Origin: Roseobacter litoralis Och 149
GTDB taxonomy: Bacteria > Pseudomonadota > Alphaproteobacteria > Rhodobacterales > Rhodobacteraceae
Reading direction: 5' to 3'
DNA: 64,000 nt
Assembly (NCBI RefSeq): GCF_000154785.2
Contig: NC_015730.1
Coordinates: 2,728,001 to 2,792,000 of the forward strand
Position 1 is the stretch's first letter, and each line of letters begins with the position of its first letter. A program made the position numbers and the translations under genes. Below, one piece after another: positions 25,771 to 35,316 of this stretch. The notes beneath the pieces are model-generated. The model was not told the DNA's origin. It saw only the letters and a list, made by a program, of their open reading frames with translations, and searched no databases.

Positions 25771-28700
25771 ATGCCGAAAAGAACCGACATCAACTCCATC
25801 ATGATAATCGGTGCCGGCCCTATCGTGATCGGTCAAGCCTGTGAATTCGACTATTCAGGTGCGCAAGCCTGCAAGGCGCTGAAAGAAGAAGGCTACCGCG
25901 TAATCCTCGTGAATTCCAACCCCGCGACGATCATGACCGACCCCGAACTGGCGGACGCTACCTACATCGAACCGATCACCCCCGAAATGGTCGCCAAAAT
26001 CATCGAAAAAGAGCGTCCCGATGCGCTGCTGCCCACCATGGGCGGGCAAACGGGATTGAACACGTCACTGGCGCTCGAAGAAATGGGCGTTTTGGACAAG
26101 TTCAACGTCGAGATGATCGGGGCGAAACGCGAAGCCATCGAAATGGCAGAAGACCGTAAGCTGTTCCGCGAGGCGATGGACCGGCTGGGTATCGAAAACC
26201 CCAAAGCCGCGATCGTCACCGCCCCCAAGGATGCCAAAGGCAAGAAAGATCTGGCGGAAGGCGTGCGTCTGGCGCTTGAAATCCTTGAAGAGGTCGGCTT
26301 GCCCGCGATCATCCGCCCCGCCTTTACGATGGGCGGCACAGGCGGCGGCGTGGCGTATAACCGCGACGACTATGAAGCAATCTGCCGTTCGGGCATGGAT
26401 GCATCACCCGTCGGCCAAATCCTTGTGGACGAAAGCCTTTTGGGCTGGAAAGAGTTCGAGATGGAGGTGGTGCGCGACACTGCCGACAACGCCATCATCG
26501 TCTGTTCCATCGAGAATGTGGACCCGATGGGCGTGCACACCGGCGACAGTATCACCGTGGCCCCTGCCCTCACGTTGACGGACAAAGAGTACCAGATCAT
26601 GCGCAACCACTCGATTGCGGTCCTGCGCGAGATCGGGGTCGAGACGGGTGGGTCGAATGTGCAGTGGGCGGTCAACCCTGCGGATGGCCGGATGGTCGTG
26701 ATCGAAATGAACCCCCGCGTGTCCCGTTCGTCTGCTTTGGCGTCAAAGGCGACAGGTTTTCCGATTGCCAAAATTGCCGCCAAGCTTGCGGTCGGCTACA
26801 CGCTGGATGAGTTGGACAACGACATCACCAAGGTGACGCCTGCCAGTTTTGAGCCGTCAATTGACTACGTCGTCACCAAAATCCCCAAATTCGCTTTTGA
26901 GAAATTCCCCGGCAGCACCCCGAACCTTACCACGGCCATGAAAAGCGTCGGCGAGGCGATGTCCATCGGGCGCACCATTCACGAGAGCATGCAAAAAGCG
27001 CTGGCCTCGATGGAAGAGGACCTGACAGGGTTCAACGAGATAGACATTCCCGGTGTTGGTGTCAGTCATTGGGTCGACGAAGGGGCCAATCGTGCCGCAA
27101 TCGTCAAGGCCATAAGCCAGCAGACCCCACAACGGTTGCGCACAATCGCACAGGCTATGCGCCACGGGCTGTCTGATGAGGACATCCATGATGTGACCAT
27201 GTTCGACCCGTGGTTCCTTGCGCGCATTCGCGAGATCATCGAGACAGAAAAAGACCTGCGCGCACAAGGACTTCCTGCGAGCGAAAAAGCGCTGCGCCAT
27301 CTCAAGATGCTGGGCTTTACCGATGCGCGCCTTGGCGAGTTGACAGAACGCGACGAAACAGACATCCGACGCACTCGCCTGGACCACGGTGTGGTTGCAG
27401 TCTTCAAGCGCATTGATACCTGCGCCGCTGAATTCGAAGCGCAAACACCTTACATGTACTCGACCTATGAGGCACCCGTCTTTGGCGAAGCCGAATGCGA
27501 GGCCCGCCCGACCAATCGCAAAAAAGTTGTCATCCTTGGCGGCGGCCCGAACCGGATCGGCCAAGGGATCGAATTCGACTATTGCTGCTGTCATGCCTGC
27601 TATGCCCTCACCGAAGCGGGCTATGAGACGATCATGATCAACTGCAATCCTGAGACGGTCTCGACAGATTATGACACTTCTGACCGGCTGTATTTTGAGC
27701 CGCTGACCTTTGAGCATGTGATGGAAATCATGCGGGTTGAGCAAGAGAACGGCACGTTGCACGGTGTGATTGTGCAGTTTGGCGGCCAAACCCCGCTCAA
27801 GCTCGCCAATGCGTTGGAAGAAGCCGGTATTCCGATTCTCGGAACGACCCCGGACGCCATCGATCTGGCCGAAGACCGCGAACGTTTCCAGCAGCTGGTG
27901 CAGGGTCTGGGTCTCAAACAGCCGAAAAACGGCATCGCCCACTCTGATGCTGAAGCCTTGGAGATTGCGCAGGAAATCGGCTTTCCACTGGTCATCCGCC
28001 CGTCCTATGTGCTGGGCGGTCGCGCGATGGAAATCGTGCGTGATCAGGCCAGTCTTGAGCGCTACATTTCCGAGGCGGTCGTGGTCTCGGGCGACAGCCC
28101 CGTGCTGCTCGACAGTTACCTCACAGGCGCGGTTGAGCTTGACGTTGATGCGCTGAGTGATGGCACGGACGTGCACGTGGCCGGCGTGATGCAGCACATC
28201 GAAGAGGCGGGCGTGCATTCCGGCGACAGTGCCTGTTCACTGCCGCCCTATTCGCTAAAATCCGAAATCATTGAGCAGGTCAAAGAACAGACGTACGCCC
28301 TGGCCAAAGCGCTCAATGTGGTCGGACTGATGAATATCCAATTCGCGGTCAAAGACGGCGAGATTTACCTGATTGAGGTCAACCCCCGTGCCTCGCGCAC
28401 GGTGCCCTTTGTCGCCAAAGCCACGGATTCGGCCATCGCCTCGATCGCCGCGCGCATCATGGCTGGCGAGCCGCTCAGCAATTTCCCGCTGCGCCCCGCC
28501 TATGACGCAGATGCGGCCTACGAAGACGTCTTGCCGCTGGGTGATCCCATGACGCTGGCCGACCCGAACATGCCGTGGTTCTCGGTCAAGGAGGCTGTGT
28601 TGCCCTTTGCGCGTTTCCCCGGCGTGGACACCATTCTGGGACCGGAGATGCGTTCCACCGGTGAGGTGATGGGTTGGGATCGCGATTTCCCCCGGGCCTT

Positions 28701-29130
28701 CCTCAAGGCGCAGATGGGCGCTGGCAATCCGCTGCCCTCGGATGGCTGTGCGTTTATCTCGATCAAGGATGCGGACAAGACAGACGACATGCTGAGCGCT
28801 GCACGAATTTTGCTCGAGCAGGGCTTCACTCTGGTCGCCACCCGTGGGACCGCAAAATGGCTGAACGAACACGATATGGCCTGCGGCATCGTCAACAAGG
28901 TCTATGAGGGTCGCCCCGACGTAACCGATATGATGAAGGATGAGGCGATCCATCTGGTCATGAACTCGACCGAAGGCGCACAAGCCGTGGACGACAGCAA
29001 GTCGATCCGTTCAATCGCGCTCTATGATAAGATACCGTATTTCACGACGGCGGCTGGCAGCTATGCAGCAGCCCTCGCCATCCGCGCGCAGGCCGATGGG
29101 GATGTGGGCGTCAAAGCACTGCAAGGGTGA
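25771..29130 (+). CDS. carB: Carbamoyl-phosphate synthase large subunit
   Basis: A full-length 1119-residue CarB that makes carbamoyl phosphate from bicarbonate, ammonia and two ATP for arginine and pyrimidine synthesis. Two homologous ATP-grasp halves are visible, each opening with a nucleotide-binding stretch ([19 protein letters not shown] at residues 12-30, [17 protein letters not shown] near 590), followed by an allosteric MGS-like domain at the C-terminus. The ATG at 25771 begins the conserved MPKRTDI; the open frame runs upstream without homology. The small subunit gene carA is not in the window, so the subunits are encoded separately here. Confidence 0.97.
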   Translation: MPKRTDINSIMIIGAGPIVIGQACEFDYSGAQACKALKEEGYRVILVNSNPATIMTDPELADATYIEPITPEMVAKIIEKERPDALLPTMGGQTGLNTSLALEEMGVLDKFNVEMIGAKREAIEMAEDRKLFREAMDRLGIENPKAAIVTAPKDAKGKKDLAEGVRLALEILEEVGLPAIIRPAFTMGGTGGGVAYNRDDYEAICRSGMDASPVGQILVDESLLGWKEFEMEVVRDTADNAIIVCSIENVDPMGVHTGDSITVAPALTLTDKEYQIMRNHSIAVLREIGVETGGSNVQWAVNPADGRMVVIEMNPRVSRSSALASKATGFPIAKIAAKLAVGYTLDELDNDITKVTPASFEPSIDYVVTKIPKFAFEKFPGSTPNLTTAMKSVGEAMSIGRTIHESMQKALASMEEDLTGFNEIDIPGVGVSHWVDEGANRAAIVKAISQQTPQRLRTIAQAMRHGLSDEDIHDVTMFDPWFLARIREIIETEKDLRAQGLPASEKALRHLKMLGFTDARLGELTERDETDIRRTRLDHGVVAVFKRIDTCAAEFEAQTPYMYSTYEAPVFGEAECEARPTNRKKVVILGGGPNRIGQGIEFDYCCCHACYALTEAGYETIMINCNPETVSTDYDTSDRLYFEPLTFEHVMEIMRVEQENGTLHGVIVQFGGQTPLKLANALEEAGIPILGTTPDAIDLAEDRERFQQLVQGLGLKQPKNGIAHSDAEALEIAQEIGFPLVIRPSYVLGGRAMEIVRDQASLERYISEAVVVSGDSPVLLDSYLTGAVELDVDALSDGTDVHVAGVMQHIEEAGVHSGDSACSLPPYSLKSEIIEQVKEQTYALAKALNVVGLMNIQFAVKDGEIYLIEVNPRASRTVPFVAKATDSAIASIAARIMAGEPLSNFPLRPAYDADAAYEDVLPLGDPMTLADPNMPWFSVKEAVLPFARFPGVDTILGPEMRSTGEVMGWDRDFPRAFLKAQMGAGNPLPSDGCAFISIKDADKTDDMLSAARILLEQGFTLVATRGTAKWLNEHDMACGIVNKVYEGRPDVTDMMKDEAIHLVMNSTEGAQAVDDSKSIRSIALYDKIPYFTTAAGSYAAALAIRAQADGDVGVKALQG

Positions 29131-29470
29131 TAAATCGCACTTCTATGGTGACTAAAATCGCCACCTAAACCTTTGATTATGTGACTTTTCATTGCGTGCG
29201 GCACAGTGCCAACCGCTATGGGTCCACAGAACTTTCCCTGACGCCAGATGGCGCTTTGGCAATCGAAACAAACACGGGCTGCGCCTTTGACCTGATGCAG
29301 ATTGCGACCGGCACGGGGATGCTGACGAAAGAAATTCTTGGGTTTGTCCGCACAGCCGGTACGACGATCTGACATGGCTTTGCACGATCTCGTGTTTTAA
29401 ATACTTGTGCCATCGTGCGTTAGATGATGATCTGAGCGCAAACAGGTCGTCACAAATTTCGAGGTTTTGG
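29131..29470. other. 340-base spacer after carB with a doubtful 63-codon frame
   Basis: The spacer has no clear gene. A frame at 29181-29372 (plus strand, GTG start, 63 codons, beginning MTFHCVRHSANRY) is open but lacks a good ribosome site and any recognisable family. I saw no strong terminator for carB. The last part is AT-richer and should carry the promoter of the small lipoprotein gene at 29471. Confidence 0.5.
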
Positions 29471-29773
29471 ATGCGCATTTATATTTGCCTGATCGCCACA
29501 GCGTTGGTCTGCGCGTGCGCGCCCTTGATACAGCCTTCGGCGCCATCCGAAACAACCCTGCCCTTTTTTGGCTCAGGATATCCATCTGACGGTGATCCTT
29601 GCCGCCGGTTGGGTGAATCCGCTGAAACGATTGATTACCTTGATCATACCGCCGTTCTGGTCGGATGTCCCGTAAACCTGAGCACATTGGATGAATTCGC
29701 CCTGAATACGGGCGCAACTGAGGTTTTCCGGCAAGACGGCTTTGTGGTCTACTCCGTCCCGACCGGCCAATAG
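29471..29773 (+). CDS. Small predicted lipoprotein
   Basis: A 100-residue protein starting MRIYICLIATALVCAC. The hydrophobic signal ends in a lipobox-like VCAC, with the lipidated cysteine at residue 16. The mature part carries two further cysteines (DGDPCRRLG and LVGCPVNL) that could form a disulfide. Its end, EVFRQDGFVVYSVP, looks like a compact beta structure. I chose ATG 29471 because the signal starts there; the frame opens at 29405. No family is recognised. It stands alone, 107 bases before the KAS III-like gene. Confidence 0.68.
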   Translation: MRIYICLIATALVCACAPLIQPSAPSETTLPFFGSGYPSDGDPCRRLGESAETIDYLDHTAVLVGCPVNLSTLDEFALNTGATEVFRQDGFVVYSVPTGQ

Positions 29774-29880
29774 GCGCGAAAGCCCCCACTGTATCGCACC
29801 AACGCTGCGTCATCTCATGTCGGCATGCTTGACCCAGGTGAATATATCCGGTCTCACTTGGGGACGCGTCGGAGGACCAA

Positions 29881-31005
29881 ATGCACAGACCAGCCATAAC
29901 CGGAACCGGTGTTTTTACGCCTGAAAATGTCATAACCAACGCGGAACTGGTCGTGGCCTTCAATGCCCATGCGGACTTCTATAACGCGGAAAATGCGGCT
30001 GCGATTGCTGCGGGCGAGGTGCCCGCCAAGGAGCATTCATCCGAAGACTTTATCGTCAAGGCATCCGGCATCAAACAGCGCTATGTCATTGACAAAGAAG
30101 GTATTCTTGACCCTTCGGTCATGCACCCGCTGCTGCGGCAACGCCGTGATGACGAACCCTCGCTGATGGCGGAAATGGGCGTTGATGCGGCGCACAAAGC
30201 GCTCTTGCAGGCGGGCAAGGACGCTGGCGGGGTTGATCTCGTTATTTGCGCGGCTTCCAATATGGAACGCGCATACCCGGCAATTGCCGTTGAAATTCAG
30301 AGCCTTCTTGGCGCGGGCGGTTTTGCCTTTGACATGAATGTGGCCTGTTCGTCGGCAACCTTCGGCATCCAGACAGCGGCCGATATGATCCGGTCGGGCA
30401 GCGTGCGCCGCGCGCTGGTGATCAACCCTGAAATCTGCTCAGCGCATCTGGAATGGCGGGACCGCGACTGCCACTTCATCTTTGGCGATGTGGCCACCGC
30501 CACGCTGATCGAACGGGCAGATGACGCGACAGCTGGATATTTCGAAGTAAAGTCAACACGCTGCGCGACGGAATTCTCAAACAACATTCGCAACAACAAC
30601 GGCTATCTGCGCCGGTCCCGCCCTGCGGGAATGGCAGACCGGCGCGACATGCAATTCATGCAAAACGGGCGCAAAGTATTCAAGGAAGTGCTGCCGATGG
30701 TGTCTGAGCACATCAGTGCGCATCTGACATCCGAGAACGTGGTCGCAGCAGATCTGAAACGCCTTTGGCTACATCAGGCCAACAAGACCATGAATGACTT
30801 CATCGGGCGCAAGGTGCTCGGACGCACCCCACAACCGGCAGAGCAGCCAAATATCCTGCAAGACTATGCCAATACCTCATCGGCAGGCTCCATCATCGCA
30901 TTCTCAAAATACTCGAAAGATTTACAGGCGGGTGACCTGGGGCTGATCTGTTCTTTCGGGGCCGGATACTCGGTCGGGTCTGTCCTGCTCAAGCGTCACA
31001 TTTAA
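29881..31005 (+). CDS. Beta-ketoacyl-ACP synthase III-like enzyme
   Basis: A 374-residue thiolase-fold condensing enzyme. The catalytic triad is visible: Cys156 in NVACSSATFG, His in LWLHQANKTMN and Asn in DYANTSSAGS. It is longer than housekeeping FabH (about 320 residues) owing to an insertion near residues 30-60, as in FabH paralogues that use longer acyl-CoA primers. It may start fatty-acid synthesis from medium-chain acyl-CoA or make a specialised lipid. No acyl carrier protein or other fab genes flank it, so the role is open. Confidence 0.85.
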   Translation: MHRPAITGTGVFTPENVITNAELVVAFNAHADFYNAENAAAIAAGEVPAKEHSSEDFIVKASGIKQRYVIDKEGILDPSVMHPLLRQRRDDEPSLMAEMGVDAAHKALLQAGKDAGGVDLVICAASNMERAYPAIAVEIQSLLGAGGFAFDMNVACSSATFGIQTAADMIRSGSVRRALVINPEICSAHLEWRDRDCHFIFGDVATATLIERADDATAGYFEVKSTRCATEFSNNIRNNNGYLRRSRPAGMADRRDMQFMQNGRKVFKEVLPMVSEHISAHLTSENVVAADLKRLWLHQANKTMNDFIGRKVLGRTPQPAEQPNILQDYANTSSAGSIIAFSKYSKDLQAGDLGLICSFGAGYSVGSVLLKRHI

Positions 31006-31023
31006 CGCGGTTTTCGTCTGCGT

Positions 31024-31488
31024 TCACGCCCCGCCGTGATCGTTTTCCAGATGCAGCTTCATGTCTATCAGAACCTGTTGCAGCATCGTGGTTTCTTTCA
31101 GAAGGCGTTTCGCTTCATTGACCGTGATTTTTCCATCTTCCATGGATTGCTGGTATTCGCCCATCAACATTGCAAACCGTTGGCTGAGGGCAATCACATC
31201 CGCATTCACACCGCCCGGACGTTCCTGATTGGGGCGCCGCTCGTCATATTGCAGCGACGATCCTGACAATTCGGCCAAGGCCCCTGTTACATGCGGATAG
31301 CTTGCAGCCTTTTCCAAAAGCGCGACAGCCTCGATCGGCATGAACCGATCTGCGTGTTCGTCGTGGTCGGAATAATACCGCCCAAGGGTCGCCTTTGATT
31401 TACCCGTGACGATGCAGGCCTGTTCGACGCCGACATCCTTGACCAGCGCTTCAGTATGTTTCTTTAGGTATCTGCCGACAGCTGTCAT
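31024..31488 (-). CDS. CII-like / helix-turn-helix protein of unknown role
   Basis: A 154-residue soluble protein. The first third (LVKDVGVEQACIVTGKSKATLGRYYS) has helix-turn-helix character resembling phage CII-type regulators. The C-terminal third (MEDGKITVNEAKRLLKETTMLQQVLIDMKLHLE) is a long amphipathic helix likely to mediate oligomerisation. No other phage genes are nearby, so it is probably a domesticated regulator. It converges on the KAS III-like gene and its promoter lies in the spacer shared with tdk. Confidence 0.6.
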   Translation of the reverse strand: MTAVGRYLKKHTEALVKDVGVEQACIVTGKSKATLGRYYSDHDEHADRFMPIEAVALLEKAASYPHVTGALAELSGSSLQYDERRPNQERPGGVNADVIALSQRFAMLMGEYQQSMEDGKITVNEAKRLLKETTMLQQVLIDMKLHLENDHGGA

Positions 31489-31620
31489 TTAAGGCTCCTT
31501 ATCGGTTTCGGTATCTTCCTGCCCCAACGGGGAACACCAAACGGTTTTTACCCATTAATCAGATGTTTGGGAAATGTCATTTATAAAAGCACTCCCAACT
31601 GTTCGGGGGATGATGAGTAG

Positions 31621-31730
31621 CCGGCGCCCCCAACGCCGGTTTTGGTGAGGCCGAATGTGTACCACCGTCAGGGAAACGGTGGGTCAGCATCTGCTGACAG
31701 CAGCACATTGGCCCTTTTAGGGCTGCTTTG
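31621..31730 (+). ncRNA. Candidate structured RNA upstream of tdk (three-way junction)
   Basis: Several inverted repeats stack here. Hairpin CCGGCG/CGCCGG spans 31621-31639. A closing stem, GGCC-g-AATGTG (31649-31659) with CACATTGGCC (31704-31713), encloses two hairpins, CCACCGT/ACGGTGG (31662-31682) and GTCAGC/GCTGAC (31683-31698). A further hairpin GCCC/GGGC (31711-31723) competes with the closing stem. This could be a cis-regulatory leader of tdk or a small RNA. I do not recognise a known class. Confidence 0.45.
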
Positions 31731-31769
31731 GTCTATTGCAGCGCAAACCTGCAAAGCCTATCAAACCGC

Positions 31770-32351
31770 ATGGCCAAGCTTTACTTCAACTACTCCACAA
31801 TGAACGCCGGAAAATCGACCGTTCTGTTACAGGCCGCGCATAACTACAAAGAGCGCGGCATGGTGCCATTCCTGATCACCGCACAAGTGGATGACCGGGC
31901 AGGCGACGGTCGTATTGCCTCGCGCATTGGAATCGGTGAGCCAGCGGACACCTTCACGACAGGAGAGAACCTTTTCTCCAAAATCGCAAACCGGCTGAAA
32001 GAAGGCCCGGTTGCGTGCGTGTTTGTGGATGAGGCGCAATTTCTCAGCGCAGAACAGGTGTGGCAACTGGCGCGCGCGGTGGATGATCTGGGCGTGCCCG
32101 TCATGTGCTTTGGGCTGCGGGTGGATTTTCGCGGCGAACTGTTTCCAGGGTCCGCAACACTGCTGGCGCTGGCTGATGAAATGCGCGAGGTGCGCACCAT
32201 TTGTCATTGCGGCAAGAAAGCCAGCATGGTCATCCGCAAAGACGAAAACGGGACCGTTCTGCGCGATGGCGCGCAAATACAGGTCGGCGGCAACGAGACA
32301 TATGTATCACTGTGCCGCCGCCATTGGCGCGAAGCTGTCGGCGACCGCTAA
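31770..32351 (+). CDS. tdk: Thymidine kinase (type II)
   Basis: A 193-residue type II thymidine kinase, which phosphorylates thymidine with ATP in the salvage pathway. The P-loop is TMNAGKST at residues 10-17, a Walker-B-like FVDEAQFL follows, and the lid zinc site is partly visible as CHCGKK and the C-terminal CRRH. The ATG at 31770 directly precedes the conserved KLYFNYSTMNAGK; the frame is open from 31728. It stands alone and its stop overlaps that of the convergent ghrB by four bases. The structured spacer before it may control expression. Confidence 0.95.
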   Translation: MAKLYFNYSTMNAGKSTVLLQAAHNYKERGMVPFLITAQVDDRAGDGRIASRIGIGEPADTFTTGENLFSKIANRLKEGPVACVFVDEAQFLSAEQVWQLARAVDDLGVPVMCFGLRVDFRGELFPGSATLLALADEMREVRTICHCGKKASMVIRKDENGTVLRDGAQIQVGGNETYVSLCRRHWREAVGDR

Positions 32352-33301
32352 ACCGCGTTCGGCAACGGGGTGCCTGCAAAAAACGCCTTGAGGTTATCAA
32401 CACTCATCATCCCCATGTCTTCCCGCACCTCCAACGCTGCGGTACCGAGATGCGGCAAGAGGGCGACGTTTTCCATGGCGATCAGGGCCTTGGGCACTTC
32501 GGGCTCGAATTCATAGACATCAAGGCCCGCACCCGCGATCTGCCCCGCCTGCAGCGCTGCAATCAACGCGGATTCCTCGACGACATTGCCACGCGCGATG
32601 TTCACGAGATGCGCATGAGGTTGCATCGCGGACAGCACCTCGGCGTTGATCAGGTGATGGGTCTCTGCCCCGCCGGGCACGGCAATCACCAACACGTCGA
32701 CGCTCGCGGCAAGCTCCAGCAGACTGCCCTTGCGCTCAGCCTCGAAATCAAGCTCTTTTGGCGACCGGCTGTGATAGGCAATCCGCATCCCGAAGCCATG
32801 GCTGCAGCGGCGTGCAATTGCCTGTCCGATCCGTCCCATGCCGACGATCCCGACCGTTCTGCCACCAAGATGCATCCCCAACAGCTGCGTCGGATGCCAA
32901 CCTTCCCACTGTCCCGCGCGCAACAGCCGCTCACCTTCACCGGCACGACGCGCACTCATCAGCATCAGGCACATGGCCGTGTCAGCAGTGGCATCCGTGA
33001 CCGCACCGGGCGTGTTGCTCACGGCGATCCCGGCCGCCTTTGCCGCCGCGACGTCGATGTGATTGTACCCGACGCCAAAATTCGCCAGCACCTGACACCT
33101 TGGCTTGGGCACATCCGCAAAGACCTCAGCGGTGAACATGTCGCCAAGCGTTGGCACAACGCCATCGAACTCAGAAAGCGCCATGCGCATTTCATCACCC
33201 GTCAGCGGGGTGGTGATCTCGCGGACGGTCACATCAAATTGAGCGCGCGCGGCATCCTGAACACGTTTCGGCAGTGGTCTCGCCATATAAATTCTGGTCA
33301 A
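32348..33301 (-). CDS. ghrB: D-isomer 2-hydroxyacid dehydrogenase (glyoxylate/hydroxypyruvate reductase)
   Basis: A 317-residue NAD(P)-dependent D-2-hydroxyacid dehydrogenase. The nucleotide-binding glycine motif is VGIVGMGRIGQAIARR, the catalytic arginine is in NIARGNVV, and the Glu and His follow in the C-terminal part (EFEPE, LLPHLG). It probably reduces glyoxylate or hydroxypyruvate. I favour the TTG start at 33301, overlapping the csaA TGA, because the following RIYMARPLP matches the first beta strand of the family; the ATG at 33286 would cut it. Last gene of proC-csaA-ghrB. Confidence 0.85.
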   Translation of the reverse strand: MTRIYMARPLPKRVQDAARAQFDVTVREITTPLTGDEMRMALSEFDGVVPTLGDMFTAEVFADVPKPRCQVLANFGVGYNHIDVAAAKAAGIAVSNTPGAVTDATADTAMCLMLMSARRAGEGERLLRAGQWEGWHPTQLLGMHLGGRTVGIVGMGRIGQAIARRCSHGFGMRIAYHSRSPKELDFEAERKGSLLELAASVDVLVIAVPGGAETHHLINAEVLSAMQPHAHLVNIARGNVVEESALIAALQAGQIAGAGLDVYEFEPEVPKALIAMENVALLPHLGTAALEVREDMGMMSVDNLKAFFAGTPLPNAV

Positions 33302-33636
33302 TGCATCCGTCCTCCAGTTGGTACGTCTTGGTCGGGGCTGATCAGAACAACCGCACCCTGTTCATCCGGCACACCCAAAACAAGTACTTCGGATATAAAT
33401 GGCCCGATCTGGCGCGGCGGAAAGTTCACCACTGCCATAACCCTTTTCCCGACAAGGCTTTCGGATGTGTAATGAACGGTGATCTGTGCAGATGTTTTTT
33501 TCTCACCAATGTCAGGCCCAAAATCGATCCACATCTTGATGGCGGGCTTGCGGGCCTCGGGAAACGGTTCTGCGCGCACAACGACACCAGTACGGATATC
33601 CACCTTCATGAAATCGTCGAAAGTAATCTCACTCAT
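33298..33636 (-). CDS. csaA: CsaA family tRNA-binding/chaperone protein
   Basis: A 112-residue single-domain OB-fold protein of the CsaA/TRBD family, related to the tRNA-binding domain appended to some methionyl- and phenylalanyl-tRNA synthetases. The KVDIRTGVVVRAEPFPEARKP opening and the VNFPPRQIGPFISEVL segment are characteristic. In bacteria it is proposed to bind tRNA or act as a mild chaperone. The ATG 33636 overlaps the end of proC by eight bases; the frame opens further upstream at 33711, inside proC. The middle gene of a coupled operon. Confidence 0.9.
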   Translation of the reverse strand: MSEITFDDFMKVDIRTGVVVRAEPFPEARKPAIKMWIDFGPDIGEKKTSAQITVHYTSESLVGKRVMAVVNFPPRQIGPFISEVLVLGVPDEQGAVVLISPDQDVPTGGRMH

Positions 33637-34444
33637 TGGCAAGCTCTCGCGATCTGTCTGCCGCTGCTTTGACTGCGCGCGCCATGAGGGATGGGAAACC
33701 GGTGCTTTCATCCATCAAGACTTCCAACGCGGCCTGTGTGGTCCCGTTCGGTGACGTCACATTGATCCGCAGCTGTTCCGGTGTCTCTTCGGAGGTCATC
33801 GCCAGCGCACCTGCCCCGGCGACCGTCGCCTTGGCCAGCCGCATGGCCGTTTCAGCGTCCAGCCCCTGCGCCTGCCCGGCCTGCGCCAGTGTTTCGATCA
33901 TGTGAAATACATATGCCGGGCCCGAGCCGCTGACACCTGTTACGGCGTCAATCTGGCCCTCATCCGGCACATGCACGACCTCGCCCACAGCCTGCAACAG
34001 GGCCTCAGCCTCACCCAGATGCTGCGCGCTCGCAGCACCGTTGCCCACGATTGCGGTGATGCCCCGCGATATGGCCGCCGGTGTGTTCGGCATGGCGCGC
34101 ACGATCGGCGTCTGCTCACCCAAAATCTGTTCAAAAGCAGCCAGTGTTATGCCCGCAGCAACGCTGATAAAAAGCGTATCGCCATTTCCCATGCGCTTTA
34201 AAAGCGGCAACGCCTGCGCCATCATCTGCGGCTTGACGGCAACCAGAACGACGGCGGGCGCCTCCGGCAGTGTCCCGCTGAGGTCTACGCCAGTTCCCGA
34301 CAACCAGTCAGAGGGGTTAGGATCCACCACCCAGACGGAATTTGCGGGCAATCCGGCCTCCAGCCACCCGGCCAGCATCGCCGACCCCATCTTACCGCAG
34401 CCCAAGAGCACAAGGCCCTCGGTGGCAACCCGACTGTCATGCAT
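33629..34444 (-). CDS. proC: Pyrroline-5-carboxylate reductase
   Basis: A 271-residue ProC that makes L-proline from pyrroline-5-carboxylate with NAD(P)H. The dinucleotide-binding motif VLLGCGKMGSAML is at residues 11-23, and the C-terminal dimer domain has the family signature GVSGSGPAYVFHMIE followed by TVAGAGAL and TSPNGTTQ. Length is normal. It is followed by csaA and ghrB with overlapping stops and starts, implying one mRNA. The upstream YbjN gene is on the same strand 41 bases away and may also belong. Confidence 0.95.
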   Translation of the reverse strand: MHDSRVATEGLVLLGCGKMGSAMLAGWLEAGLPANSVWVVDPNPSDWLSGTGVDLSGTLPEAPAVVLVAVKPQMMAQALPLLKRMGNGDTLFISVAAGITLAAFEQILGEQTPIVRAMPNTPAAISRGITAIVGNGAASAQHLGEAEALLQAVGEVVHVPDEGQIDAVTGVSGSGPAYVFHMIETLAQAGQAQGLDAETAMRLAKATVAGAGALAMTSEETPEQLRINVTSPNGTTQAALEVLMDESTGFPSLMARAVKAAADRSRELANE

Positions 34445-34485
34445 GATGTGATCTCCCCCGGAAGTATCTTGTCCCGAGGTGTGTT

Positions 34486-34986
34486 TTACGCGCGTCCGTA
34501 AGCCTCTGCAATGGCGACCTCAAGCGCCTGCTTCGGGCTTTGGTTTCCCCAAACCAGCAATTGCATCGCAGGATAGTAACGCTCCGCACTCATGACGGCA
34601 GCGCTGATCATCGTATCTATCTGCTCTGTACTGGCGACGTTACCGCCTGCAAGCACCAGACCGTAGCGATACACCATCAGCTTCTGCTCATCCCAATAGG
34701 TGAACGCCCCCGCCCAGCACTGATCATTTACATTGTTCAGCAATTCATAAAGTGCTGCGTGCTTTTCTTCCGGTGGCTCCATATCAAAGGTACACACCAT
34801 CCGCAGCGTTTCGTCATAGGCCGACCACGCAAGGGTCAGCGAATACGTGCGCCACTGGCCCTCGACGGCCATGGCGATCTGCTCATCAGAAATCCGGTCG
34901 AAATCCCAATCGTGATGGGCTGCCAGATGTTCAACTATGTCGATGGGGTGAATGTCGTCTTCAAGATACTGCTCGGACAAGGCCAT
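34486..34986 (-). CDS. YbjN domain-containing protein
   Basis: A 166-residue YbjN-family protein, adopting the fold seen in type III secretion chaperones (alpha-beta-beta-beta-alpha repeats). Key recognisable stretches are WRTYSLTLAWSAYDETLRMV and WDEQKLMVYRYGLVLAGG. No catalytic residues are evident. YbjN proteins are widespread in alphaproteobacteria, with roles suggested in stress responses and motility. It sits upstream of proC in the same direction, an order common in Rhodobacterales. Cytoplasmic, without signal peptide. Confidence 0.85.
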   Translation of the reverse strand: MALSEQYLEDDIHPIDIVEHLAAHHDWDFDRISDEQIAMAVEGQWRTYSLTLAWSAYDETLRMVCTFDMEPPEEKHAALYELLNNVNDQCWAGAFTYWDEQKLMVYRYGLVLAGGNVASTEQIDTMISAAVMSAERYYPAMQLLVWGNQSPKQALEVAIAEAYGRA

Positions 34987-35316
34987 GGTGTTACCTCTTT
35001 TTATCGCTCTAGCGAAGGAGGTCTCAAATAGCCCCCAAGGCTAGGTGCCTGCTCTACAGAGCGGGGCGAGCCCCCGCGTCCATACCAGATATGGTGCGGT
35101 GCGAATGCGGCTCTGGCAACCCCTATTCTTGGGGTAACCTACAATAACTTGTGGATACTTTGAATTTGGGCCCAATTTCTTGGCGTCTGTTAACAAATGC
35201 CGACGGACGACCTGGTGCGTCAACCGACTGTTAACACACTGCGCCGGTTTCAGGCCCGTTCCTTGGCACATCGCGCCAAATAAAAAATGGAATGGCGCGT
35301 CAGCGCCGCCTTTGGA
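34987..35316. other. 330-base spacer, promoter region of the ybjN-proC operon
   Basis: No convincing gene. A minus-strand frame at 35041-35271 is open but lacks a ribosome site and has an unnatural, arginine- and cysteine-scattered composition. Two GTTAAC boxes are seen at about 35186 and 35229. A weak terminator for ubiK lies at its right edge, and GC-rich hairpin-like sequence follows the AAGGAGG at about 35015. Confidence 0.5.
35281..35307 (-). terminator. Weak terminator after ubiK
   Basis: On the minus strand GGCGC-tgac-GCGCC (35294-35307) is followed after six bases by TTTTTT. The stem is only five base pairs and the T-run is not adjacent, so efficiency is doubtful. Its position just after the ubiK stop supports it. 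Confidence 0.4.

Noticed and set aside
26857..28218. Long minus-strand frame (453 codons) inside carB
   Set aside because: Antisense of a highly conserved gene in GC-rich sequence; His/Arg-rich composition without any family.
32201..33472. Plus-strand frame of 423 codons opposite ghrB and csaA
   Set aside because: Shadow of two well-supported minus-strand genes.
35145..35160. Single DnaA-box-like TTGTGGATA, possible origin
   Set aside because: Only one imperfect box and no AT-rich unwinding region or dnaA gene nearby.
35041..35271. Minus-strand frame of 76 codons in the spacer between ybjN and ubiK
   Set aside because: No ribosome site and no recognisable family; likely chance.
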